The notes beneath the pieces are model-generated. The model was not told where the DNA came from, searched no databases, and worked only from the letters and a program-made list of their open reading frames with translations. Below, in pieces: positions 1-5,356 of a stretch of 12,055 nt of DNA. Within the stretch, counting starts at the first letter, position 1, and every line of letters begins with the position of its first letter. The position numbers and the translations under genes are program-made. This stretch comes from Bacillota bacterium (GTDB lineage: Bacteria > Bacillota > Clostridia > Christensenellales > Aristaeellaceae), in contig JAEWVC010000004.1 of NCBI GenBank assembly GCA_023459275.1, positions 1 through 12,055 on the forward strand. The letters are read 5' to 3'.

Positions 1-92
1 CCCCGCCCTACGCCCCTGCGAGGGGCAGGGTTGAGGCTATAGTGCTTGTTCCTACGCAGCAACCCCGCCCTACGCCCCTGCGAGGGGCAGGG
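1..92. repeat. Two 30-base direct repeats, each a GC-rich hairpin
   Basis: Bases 1-30 and 63-92 are identical and lie 32 bases apart. Each unit contains the self-complementary core GCCCCT-GCG-AGGGGC, and an outer CCCT can pair with AGGG across a two-base bulge, so each copy can form its own stem-loop. No open reading frame of credible composition covers the region. There is no T-tract after either hairpin, so they are not canonical intrinsic terminators. They may be the tail of an intergenic repeat that continues to the left of the window. The identity and the pairing are directly visible; any function is unknown. Confidence 0.8.
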
Positions 93-136
93 CTTTCCGG
101 CCGTCCCGGACCTTCGGGAATGGACAAGCGGGCCTA

Positions 137-165
137 TTGGCGAATCCTTCCTTTCATGATATGAT
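137..165 (+). promoter_or_regulatory. Sigma-A-type promoter of the nitroreductase gene
   Basis: A -35 box TTGGCG (137-142) and a -10 box TATGAT (160-165) are separated by exactly 17 bases. This predicts transcription starting near 172 and a leader of about 24 bases, which contains the ribosome binding site AAAGGGG (182-188) seven bases before the ATG at 196. Four of six and five of six consensus bases match. It is the only clear promoter before the three rightward genes that follow. Confidence 0.7.
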
Positions 166-195
166 AGGAAAAACGGTTCGCAAAGGGGTAGAGCT

Positions 196-723
196 ATGGA
201 TTTGTTTGAGGCGATCGCCGCACGGCACAGCTACCGGGGCGCATTCAGGGATGTTCCCGTGCTCAGGGAGGACCTAAAAAAGATCGTGGAGGCGGGGATC
301 ATGGCCCCCTCGGGCTGCAACACGCAGACCACTTCCTTTGTCATGGTGGATGACCCGTTCCTGCTCAAAAGGATAGGGGAACTGGTGCCCAAAAAGGCCG
401 TTCAGACTGCCAAGGCCATCATCGTTGTTATCGCCCGCCACGTGCCCGCCTACTCGGACATGTATTTTGACGTGCAGGACTACTCCGCCTCGGTGCAAAA
501 TATGCTGCTGGCCGTGACGGGCCTTGGCTATGCCACGGTGTGGCTGGACGGCGTGCTCCGCCACAACGGCCTTGCCGAAAGGATCGCGGCGCTTTTGCAT
601 TTGCCCAAGGAGCAGCACATGAACGTGTCGGTGATCCTGCCCATCGGGGTTCCGGAAGAAACAGGAAAGCAAAACGACAGGATGCCCTTTGAGCAGCGGG
701 CATGGTACAATCTCCACGAATGA
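196..723 (+). CDS. Nitroreductase family protein (small FMN-dependent oxidoreductase)
   Basis: The 175-residue product has the layout of the nitroreductase superfamily, homodimeric cytoplasmic FMN enzymes that transfer hydride from NAD(P)H to nitroaromatics, quinones, flavins or enones. The N-terminus carries the FMN-phosphate motif R10-H-S-Y-R14. A-P-S-G-C-N at residues 37-42 is the usual second flavin-contact loop. D94-x-x-x-S98-x-x-x-x-N102-M-L precedes the long central helix, and L-P-I-G at 148-151 matches the C-terminal loop that closes over the flavin. Its length fits the short subgroup common in anaerobes. The start is set by AAAGGGG seven bases upstream and a good promoter. It is followed after 76 bases by a VOC protein gene on the same strand. 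The physiological substrate cannot be read from the sequence. Confidence 0.87.
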   Translation: MDLFEAIAARHSYRGAFRDVPVLREDLKKIVEAGIMAPSGCNTQTTSFVMVDDPFLLKRIGELVPKKAVQTAKAIIVVIARHVPAYSDMYFDVQDYSASVQNMLLAVTGLGYATVWLDGVLRHNGLAERIAALLHLPKEQHMNVSVILPIGVPEETGKQNDRMPFEQRAWYNLHE

Positions 724-799
724 GGGGCTTTGATTTCCCGAAACCGCATGCCGCAAGGAAGAATATCGGACAGCAAATGATGTATGGGAGGAATACATA

Positions 800-1258
800 A
801 TGGGAAACAGCGTATTGGGAACCACGGTTTGCGCCCAGATCGGCATCCTGTGCCATGACCTTCAAAAGACGGCGGATGCCTATGCCGCGCTGCTTGGCAT
901 GGCGTATACCGTTTCCGAAAGCTCTGTGCAGGAGATCGGGCGGACGGAGTATCTGGGACAGCCCACCCCCGCCCGCTGCAAGCAGGCTTTTTTCAAGGTG
1001 GGGGAGACGCTGGAGATCGAGCTGATCCAGCCGGACATGCATCCCAGCACCTGGCGGCACGATTTGGATGAAAAGGGCGAGGGCGTCCACCACATCGCCT
1101 TCTGGGTCAAGGGCACGGACGAAAAGATAGCGGCCCTTGAAGGCATGGGCATGGAGCTTTTGCAAAAAGGCGGATGGCCGGGCGGGCGCTACGCGTACCT
1201 TAACGCGGCACCATCGCTGAAGGTGGTATTGGAATTGCTGGAGAACACGGGCAAATAA
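800..1258 (+). CDS. VOC (glyoxalase/bleomycin-resistance fold) protein, methylmalonyl-CoA epimerase-like
   Basis: The 152-residue product has two beta-alpha-beta-beta-beta halves typical of the vicinal oxygen chelate fold. The first half starts at Q13-I-G-I with the helix D20-LQKTADAYAALLG33. The second starts at G95-V-H-H-I-A-F-W-V103 and ends in V-V-L-E145-L-L-E. By position the metal ligands would be Q13, E74, H97 or H98, and E145. Most epimerases and glyoxalases have His where Q13 stands, so the first ligand is unusual. The K/E-G-E-G-V-H-H-I-A-F stretch is the most epimerase-like part. GGGAGG (786-791) lies eight bases before the ATG. No methylmalonyl-CoA mutase is nearby, so a true epimerase role is not supported; a lyase, isomerase or sugar-metabolism accessory role is as likely. 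The gene ends 21 bases before the ZIP transporter gene, suggesting co-transcription. Confidence 0.82.
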   Translation: MGNSVLGTTVCAQIGILCHDLQKTADAYAALLGMAYTVSESSVQEIGRTEYLGQPTPARCKQAFFKVGETLEIELIQPDMHPSTWRHDLDEKGEGVHHIAFWVKGTDEKIAALEGMGMELLQKGGWPGGRYAYLNAAPSLKVVLELLENTGK

Positions 1259-1279
1259 TGCGGATCGGGAGGATGTTTT

Positions 1280-2074
1280 ATGCAATCCATCGGCCCCACC
1301 GCGGGTGCGATGCTGGGCACGGGCTTTACTTTTTTAATGACCTGCCTGGGCGCGGCGCTTGTATTTTTCTTTAAGAGGAGCATCAGCGGCCATCTGAACA
1401 AGTTTTTTCTGGGCTTTGCCTCCGGGGTGATGATCGCGGCGTCCGTGTGGTCACTGCTGATCCCAGCCATTGAGGCGGCGGAGGGAAGGGGGCAGATCGC
1501 CTGGATCCCCGCCGCGGGCGGCTTTTTGATCGGCGGCCTTTTCCTGCTGGCGCTGGATACGCTGACACCCCATCTGCACGCGGGCAGCGACCAGGCCGAG
1601 GGCCGGCCTTCCGGCATGAAACGCACATCGCTTCTTTTTTCCGCGGTGACGCTGCATAACATTCCCGAGGGCATGGCGGTGGGCCTGGCCTTTGCCCTGG
1701 CGGCAAGGGAGGGCAGCGTATCCTATCTGGCGGCCATCGCGCTGGCTCTGGGCATTGGTATACAAAATTTTCCGGAAGGCGCCGCCATTTCCCTGCCTCT
1801 TCGGCAGGAGGGGATGGGCCGCGGCCGCGCGTTTTATTTCGGCGCGCTGTCCGGCGTGGTGGAACCCATCTTCGGCGTGCTTACCGTATGGATCGCCGGC
1901 GGCGTGGTGCCCCTGATGCCCTGGATGCTCTCCTTCGCGGCCGGGGCCATGATCTATGTGGTGGCGGATGAACTGATCCCCGGCTCCCATGAGGGGGAGC
2001 ATTCCAACTGGGGCACCATCGGCGTTATCGCGGGATTCCTGGTCATGATGATCCTGGACGTGGCGCTGGGGTGA
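1280..2074 (+). CDS. ZIP-family divalent metal transporter (GufA-like)
   Basis: The 264-residue product is strongly hydrophobic with about eight membrane segments and belongs to the ZIP family, which imports Zn2+, Fe2+ or Mn2+ into the cytoplasm. The two metal-site helices are plain: H126-N-I-P-E-G131 in the fourth segment and Q162-N-F-P-E-G167 in the fifth. A-D-E231-L-I-P-G-S-H-E-G near residues 229-239 is the conserved seventh-segment motif. Between segments three and four lies a short loop of about 20 residues with H98, H100 and acidic residues, shorter than the His-rich loop of eukaryotic ZIPs. The length is normal for bacterial ZIPs. GGGAGG (1267-1272) sits seven bases before the ATG. 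It is probably the last gene of the nitroreductase-VOC-ZIP unit, because a large palindrome follows the stop. The metal specificity cannot be told. Confidence 0.93.
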   Translation: MQSIGPTAGAMLGTGFTFLMTCLGAALVFFFKRSISGHLNKFFLGFASGVMIAASVWSLLIPAIEAAEGRGQIAWIPAAGGFLIGGLFLLALDTLTPHLHAGSDQAEGRPSGMKRTSLLFSAVTLHNIPEGMAVGLAFALAAREGSVSYLAAIALALGIGIQNFPEGAAISLPLRQEGMGRGRAFYFGALSGVVEPIFGVLTVWIAGGVVPLMPWMLSFAAGAMIYVVADELIPGSHEGEHSNWGTIGVIAGFLVMMILDVALG

Positions 2075-2083
2075 GGGGATACG

Positions 2084-2139
2084 CGGGGAGGGGTTCTTTT
2101 GAAAAAGAACCCCTCCCCGGACCCCACCCAGAAAACTTT
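2084..2139 (-). repeat. Palindromic intergenic repeat P1 (long hairpin), copy facing left
   Basis: Bases 2084-2119 form a near-perfect stem of about 15 base pairs: the arm with GGGGAGGGGTTCTT pairs with AAGAACCCCTCCCC around a small loop. On the minus strand the hairpin is preceded by an AAGTTTT...GGG...GGGG tract (2139-2120). The whole of about 56 bases aligns with 2563-2619 in the opposite orientation with one single-base gap, so this is one member of a repeat family. It follows the ZIP stop by 9 bases and touches the stop codon of the STAS-like gene, so it may end transcription from both sides, although no clear T-tract follows on the plus strand. Confidence 0.8.
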
Positions 2140-2533
2140 ATCTAACTAGCCAAAGCTTGGCTTGCTCGTAATCTTCAAAAAACGCGAGAGCGTACCGGGG
2201 CTGCGGGTCCGCGGACCGCTGAAGGCGCTTAAAAAGGCGCCTGCCGCGCCAGGGCAGCCCCACCACGGCCACCTTCTGCATGTGCTGGCCTGGGGCGCCC
2301 ATGGCACCGATCATGCGGGCCACCATGTCCCGGTCTATTGCCGTATCTTTCAGGTGCAGGCCCATCTGGGAGGGCATGGAGGGCTTCAAAAGCGTTTCCA
2401 TATCCCTGTAAAACTTCTCCATGACCAGTTCCTTATGCGCGCCAAGCCCATCCAGCTGCACGAAAAATATCTTCCCTCCGCCAAAGAACATGGCAAAGGA
2501 TTCCCTGACGATCAGCCTTTCTTCTGACGGCAC
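2138..2533 (-). CDS. STAS/SpoIIAA-like small protein (hypothetical)
   Basis: The GTG at 2533-2531 gives a 131-residue product starting near PSEERLIVRESFAMFF. The fold order looks like a STAS/SEC14-type or SpoIIAA-like domain: strands KIFFVQLDG and GLHLKD, helices between, then Q-K-V-A-V-V-G-L-P-W-R followed by a basic helix, and F-F-E-D-Y-E-Q-A-K-L-W-L at the end, which resembles the usual terminal DxxxAxxWL pattern. There is no catalytic motif, signal peptide or membrane segment. The frame is also open from an ATG at 2623 (161 residues), but the first 20 or so extra codons lie in palindromic repeat P2. GGAGG (2545-2541) is exactly seven bases before the GTG, so the short form is preferred. 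It lies downstream of the AraC gene on the same strand, about 110 bases away. Function unknown; the family call is tentative. Confidence 0.6.
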   Translation of the reverse strand: MPSEERLIVRESFAMFFGGGKIFFVQLDGLGAHKELVMEKFYRDMETLLKPSMPSQMGLHLKDTAIDRDMVARMIGAMGAPGQHMQKVAVVGLPWRGRRLFKRLQRSADPQPRYALAFFEDYEQAKLWLVR

Positions 2534-2545
2534 ACACACGCCTCC
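2531..2545 (-). promoter_or_regulatory. Ribosome binding site that decides the start of the STAS-like gene
   Basis: On the minus strand GGAGG (2545-2541) is followed after seven bases by a GTG codon (2533-2531) in frame with the STAS-like product. The ATG 90 bases upstream (2623) has only a poor GGGG-rich tract in front of it and begins in repeat DNA. This supports initiation at the GTG. Confidence 0.55.
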
Positions 2546-2562
2546 AATATCTGTCCAAAAAT

Positions 2563-2619
2563 GAAGTTTTTCGGGATGGGGCACGGGGAAGGACCTTTTT
2601 TCAAAAAGGTCCTTCCCCG
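2563..2619 (+). repeat. Palindromic intergenic repeat P2 (long perfect hairpin), inverted relative to P1
   Basis: Bases 2584-2619 form a perfect 16-base-pair stem: CGGGGAAGGACCTTTT pairs with AAAAGGTCCTTCCCCG around the four-base loop 2600-2603. It is preceded on the plus strand by AAGTTTT, GGG and GGGG blocks (2564-2583) that match those of P1 on the minus strand, with several compensating changes inside the stem. P1 and P2 are therefore an inverted pair whose AAGTTTT ends face the STAS-like gene. The element lies between the AraC stop and the preferred start of the STAS-like gene and could attenuate read-through. Confidence 0.8.
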
Positions 2620-2643
2620 CCATCTTCCCCGCCCCTGCCGCTC

Positions 2644-3495
2644 CTATCTCGCGTTTTGCAGCGCGTACTGCTTGGGGGTGATGCCCACCATGCGGGTGAA
2701 AAGGGTGACGAAGTTGGTGTAATCGTTGAAGCCGCTCTGCTCGCAGGCCTCGGCCACGCTGAGCCCCGTGCCCAACCGGGCCTTGGCGATGCTGATGCGC
2801 CGGGCGGTGATATACTTGTTGATGCTGGTGCCCGTTTCCGCCTTGAAGATGCGGCAGATATAGGCCTGGCTCAAAAACATGCTGCCGGCCAGCACGGACA
2901 GGGTGATCCTTTCCCCAATATGGGCATTGATGTAGGCGATGATCTTTTCCACCACGGGGTGGTAGCGGTATTCCGGGGCTTTTTCCTCTCCGGCGCCGTA
3001 CAGGCGGTTGACCAGCACCAGCAATTCGGTAAAAAGGGCGTTTTCCATCAGGTCGGCGCCGTAGCCCTTGACCTCCTGCAGTTTGTGGTTAAGGTACAGG
3101 AAGCGGCTTTGGTTTTCCGGAGCCAGGGACAGCTTGCGCAAAGGGTGCCCCTCCCGCCGCCGGAAGCATTGGTTAAGATCGGTATCCGGGCTGGAGAGGG
3201 CCTTCACATACTCCGGATGGATGGAGATCACGATCCGCTCGTGCCTGTCATCATCCAGCCTGGAAACGCAGTGGCTTTCGTAATTGTTGATCAGGAAGAG
3301 GTCCCCCGGCCCCATTTGGTAGCAGGTGCTGTCGATCAGAAACTGCTTGCCCCCGGAGATGGAGTAGTACAGCTCATAGCAGTCATGGATGTGCATGGCC
3401 ATGGTCTTTTCTTCCTGCAATAAATGCGCGATGGCAAACCGCCGGGTTGCGATGCAGCGGTCAATGGCCTCATGGCAGGAGTAAAGTTCCTTCAT
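2644..3495 (-). CDS. AraC-family transcriptional regulator with N-terminal cupin sensor
   Basis: The 283-residue product has the two-domain design of AraC regulators that sense a sugar. An N-terminal beta-barrel lies at about residues 20-100, with H35-I-H-D-C-Y-E-L-Y-Y and the G-P-G-D-L-F-L-I-N strand typical of the cupin-like pocket. The C-terminal double helix-turn-helix is at about 183-278: I-T-L-S-V-L-A-G-S-M-F-L-S-Q-A-Y-I-C-R-I-F-K is the first, and S-V-A-E-A-C-E-Q-S-G-F-N-D-Y-T-N-F ending in G-I-T-P-K-Q-Y is the second. The ATG at 3495 is chosen because GGAGGGG (3508-3502) lies six bases before it; an upstream in-frame ATG at 3540 would place the start ahead of the -10 box. It is divergent from kduI and is most likely the activator of the kdu genes, and perhaps of the rhamnosidase. 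The ligand is unknown. Confidence 0.93.
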   Translation of the reverse strand: MKELYSCHEAIDRCIATRRFAIAHLLQEEKTMAMHIHDCYELYYSISGGKQFLIDSTCYQMGPGDLFLINNYESHCVSRLDDDRHERIVISIHPEYVKALSSPDTDLNQCFRRREGHPLRKLSLAPENQSRFLYLNHKLQEVKGYGADLMENALFTELLVLVNRLYGAGEEKAPEYRYHPVVEKIIAYINAHIGERITLSVLAGSMFLSQAYICRIFKAETGTSINKYITARRISIAKARLGTGLSVAEACEQSGFNDYTNFVTLFTRMVGITPKQYALQNAR

Positions 3496-3514
3496 TGGTG
3501 TCCCCTCCAAGTCC

Positions 3515-3543
3515 ATTATATCAGAAAGCCAACATTTCAAGCA
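3515..3543 (-). promoter_or_regulatory. Probable promoter of the AraC regulator gene
   Basis: On the minus strand a perfect -10 box TATAAT (3520-3515) is visible, with a weaker -35 candidate TTGCTT about 18 bases upstream. Transcription would begin near 3508, giving a very short leader of about 13 bases that starts at the ribosome binding site. The weak -35 and the short leader lower confidence in the exact start point. Confidence 0.5.
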
Positions 3544-3572
3544 ATAAATACAAGGATTTTCGCATTATTAAA

Positions 3573-3604
3573 TGGTATACTATACATAAAACTGGCATAC
3601 CAGC
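3573..3604 (+). promoter_or_regulatory. Candidate kduI promoter -10 and overlapping operator-like inverted repeats
   Basis: TATACT (3576-3581) is a good -10 box in the AT-rich stretch before kduI, but no good -35 box lies 17 bases upstream, as expected for a promoter that needs an activator. It overlaps the small palindrome GTATA-C-TATAC (3575-3585). Nearby CTGG-CATA-CCAG (3592-3603) is a second palindrome, and TGGTAT (3573-3578) and ATACCA (3597-3602) form a third, wider inverted repeat. These symmetric elements are candidates for regulator binding, although AraC proteins more often use direct repeats. Confidence 0.4.
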
Positions 3605-3629
3605 CGAAAAAACGAAGGAGGGGTCGCAA

Positions 3630-4472
3630 TTGGATATCCGGTATTCCGCCAACCAGCGGGATTTCAAACGGTACACCACCGAGGAGATGCGCAAGGAGTT
3701 TTTGATCGAAAAACTGTTTGTGCCCGACGAGGTGACGGCCGTATACAGCCATGTGGACAGGATGGTCACCCTGGGGGTGATGCCTGTTTCCGAAAAGGTG
3801 CCCGTTGACAAGGGCATCGACGTGTGGAAGCGGTTCGGGACGAATTTTTTCCTGGAACGCAGGGAAATGGGGCTTTTCAACCTGGGCGGCGAGGGCGCGG
3901 TAACGGTGGACGGCACGGTGTACGGGCTGGGCTATAAGGACTGCCTGTATATTACCAGGGGCGCGAAGGAAGTCGTGTTTGAATCCCTTGATAAGGATAA
4001 CCCGGCAAAGTTCTACATGGTGAGCGCCCCGGCCCACACCTCCTATGAGACAAAGCGCATCACCATCGCCGAGGCCGCCAAGAAGCCCCTGGGCAGCCTG
4101 GAAACCAGCAACAAGCGGGTGATCAACCAGTTCATCCACCCGGACGTACTGAAAACCTGCCAGCTTTCCATGGGCCTTACCACCCTGGAGCCCGGCAGCG
4201 TGTGGAACACTATGCCCGTCCACACCCACGAGCGGCGCATGGAGGTCTATTATTATTTTGAGATCCCCAAGGACAACGTGGTATTCCACTTCATGGGCGA
4301 GGGGAACCAAACCCGCCATATCGTAATGCAGAACGAGCAGGCTGTTATCAGCCCCTCCTGGAGTATCCACGCCGGGGCCGGCACCGCCAGCTATTCCTTC
4401 ATCTGGGCCATGGGCGGGGAAAACCTGGCCTTCAACGACATGGACGCCATCCTGACCACCGACCTGCGCTGA
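3630..4472 (+). CDS. kduI: 5-dehydro-4-deoxy-D-glucuronate isomerase (4-deoxy-L-threo-5-hexosulose-uronate ketol-isomerase)
   Basis: KduI interconverts 5-keto-4-deoxyuronate, the monomer from unsaturated galacturonate or glucuronate, and 3-deoxy-D-glycero-2,5-hexodiulosonate, in the cytoplasm. The 280-residue product aligns with the remembered 278-residue E. coli enzyme along its length. F-L-E-R-R-E-M-G-L-F-N-L-G-G, S-A-P-A-H-T-S-Y and C-Q-L-S-M-G-L-T are conserved. The zinc ligands are in place: H198 and H200 in N-T-M-P-V-H-T-H-E, E205 in R-M-E-V, and H247 in S-W-S-I-H. Translation should start at the TTG at 3630: AAGGAGGGG (3615-3623) is six bases upstream, and the product then begins M-D-I-R like other KduI. 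The longer reading frame from 3447 runs through the promoter region and is not real. kduD follows after 36 bases. Confidence 0.97.
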   Translation: MDIRYSANQRDFKRYTTEEMRKEFLIEKLFVPDEVTAVYSHVDRMVTLGVMPVSEKVPVDKGIDVWKRFGTNFFLERREMGLFNLGGEGAVTVDGTVYGLGYKDCLYITRGAKEVVFESLDKDNPAKFYMVSAPAHTSYETKRITIAEAAKKPLGSLETSNKRVINQFIHPDVLKTCQLSMGLTTLEPGSVWNTMPVHTHERRMEVYYYFEIPKDNVVFHFMGEGNQTRHIVMQNEQAVISPSWSIHAGAGTASYSFIWAMGGENLAFNDMDAILTTDLR

Positions 4473-4508
4473 AGCGGATGTTTGCAAGCAGTAGAAGGAG
4501 GAAGCAGC

Positions 4509-5291
4509 ATGAGCCTTGATATGTTTGATTTGACGGGCAAGGTTGCCCTGGTTACCGGCGGATCCTATGGCATCGGCTTTGCCATCGCCTCAGGATTTGC
4601 GTCCTGCGGCGCTACCGTTGTATTCAACGACATCAATCAGGACCTGGTGGACAAGGGCATCGCGGCCTACAGGGCCGAAGGCATCGAAGCCCACGGCTAC
4701 GTGTGCGACGTGACGGACGAGGCCGCCGTACAGGAGCTGGCGGCCCGGATCGAAAAGGAAGTGGGCGTTATTGATATCCTGGTGAACAACGCCGGGATCA
4801 TCAAGCGCATCCCCATGGTGGAAATGTCCGCCGAGGATTTCCGCAAGGTTATCGACGTGGACCTGAACGCCCCCTTCATTGTATCCAAGGCGGTGATCCC
4901 CGCCATGATCAAAAAGGGCGGCGGCAAGATCATCAATATTTGCTCCATGATGTCGGAGCTGGGCCGTGAAACGGTTTCCGCCTACGCCGCGGCCAAGGGC
5001 GGGCTGAAAATGCTCACCAGGAACATCGCCAGCGAGTACGGCGCCTTCAACATCCAGTGCAACGGCCTGGGCCCGGGCTACATTGAAACACCCCAAACCG
5101 CGCCCCTGCGCACGCCGGAGCACCCCTTCAACAAGTTTATCCTGGCCAAGACCCCGGCCAACCGCTGGGGAACCACCGCGGATTTGGTGGGCCCCGCCGT
5201 GTTCCTGGCCTCCGCCGCTTCCGATTTTGTCAACGGCCACGTGCTGTACGTGGACGGCGGCATCCTGGCCTACATCGGCAAACAGCCGTAA
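4509..5291 (+). CDS. kduD: 2-dehydro-3-deoxy-D-gluconate 5-dehydrogenase (SDR family)
   Basis: KduD reduces 2,5-diketo-3-deoxygluconate, the KduI product, to 2-keto-3-deoxygluconate with NADH, feeding the KDG kinase/aldolase route. The 260-residue product is a classical short-chain dehydrogenase. The Rossmann glycine motif is T16-G-G-S-Y-G-I-G23, an acidic D41 at the end of the second strand suits NAD(H), N-N-A-G is at 93-96, and the catalytic residues are N120, S146, Y159 and K163 (Y-A-A-A-K). It is close to the usual 250-255 residues. The start at 4509 is set by AAGGAGG (4495-4501) seven bases upstream; an in-frame ATG at 4482 has no such site. It directly follows kduI and ends before an intrinsic terminator, so the two form one unit. 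The substrate assignment rests on KduI next door as well as on similarity. Confidence 0.94.
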   Translation: MSLDMFDLTGKVALVTGGSYGIGFAIASGFASCGATVVFNDINQDLVDKGIAAYRAEGIEAHGYVCDVTDEAAVQELAARIEKEVGVIDILVNNAGIIKRIPMVEMSAEDFRKVIDVDLNAPFIVSKAVIPAMIKKGGGKIINICSMMSELGRETVSAYAAAKGGLKMLTRNIASEYGAFNIQCNGLGPGYIETPQTAPLRTPEHPFNKFILAKTPANRWGTTADLVGPAVFLASAASDFVNGHVLYVDGGILAYIGKQP

Positions 5292-5309
5292 TGCGAATCC
5301 ATAGCGAGA

Positions 5310-5345
5310 GGGGCTGCCATACCGGCAGCCCCTTGATGCTTTTTC
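5310..5345 (+). terminator. Rho-independent terminator after kduD
   Basis: GGGGCTGCC (5310-5318) pairs perfectly with GGCAGCCCC (5324-5332) around a five-base loop, and is followed by TTGATGCTTTTTCTT. It lies 19 bases after the kduD stop. On the opposite strand the hairpin is not followed by a T-tract, so it serves mainly the kduI-kduD transcript rather than the convergent rhamnosidase gene. Confidence 0.82.
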
Positions 5346-5356
5346 TTGAAACCGCG

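Noticed and set aside
1..92. Two 30-base repeats with a 32-base spacer as a CRISPR array
   Set aside because: Only two units are visible, the unit is a strong GC-rich hairpin rather than a typical repeat, and no cas gene is in the window. It is kept as a direct repeat only.
800..1258. Assignment of the VOC protein as methylmalonyl-CoA epimerase
   Set aside because: The first metal-ligand position is Gln rather than His, and no mutase or propionate-pathway gene is in the window, so only a family-level call is made.
3496..3540. Fifteen-residue extension of the AraC regulator (start at 3540)
   Set aside because: The start would lie upstream of the TATAAT box and has no ribosome binding site, while the ATG at 3495 has GGAGGGG six bases before it.
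3557..3563. TTTTCGC shared between the kduI upstream region (3557-3563) and the rhamnosidase upstream region (7682-7688) as a common regulator site
   Set aside because: Seven bases only, in different orientation relative to the genes and at different distances from the promoters; easily due to chance.
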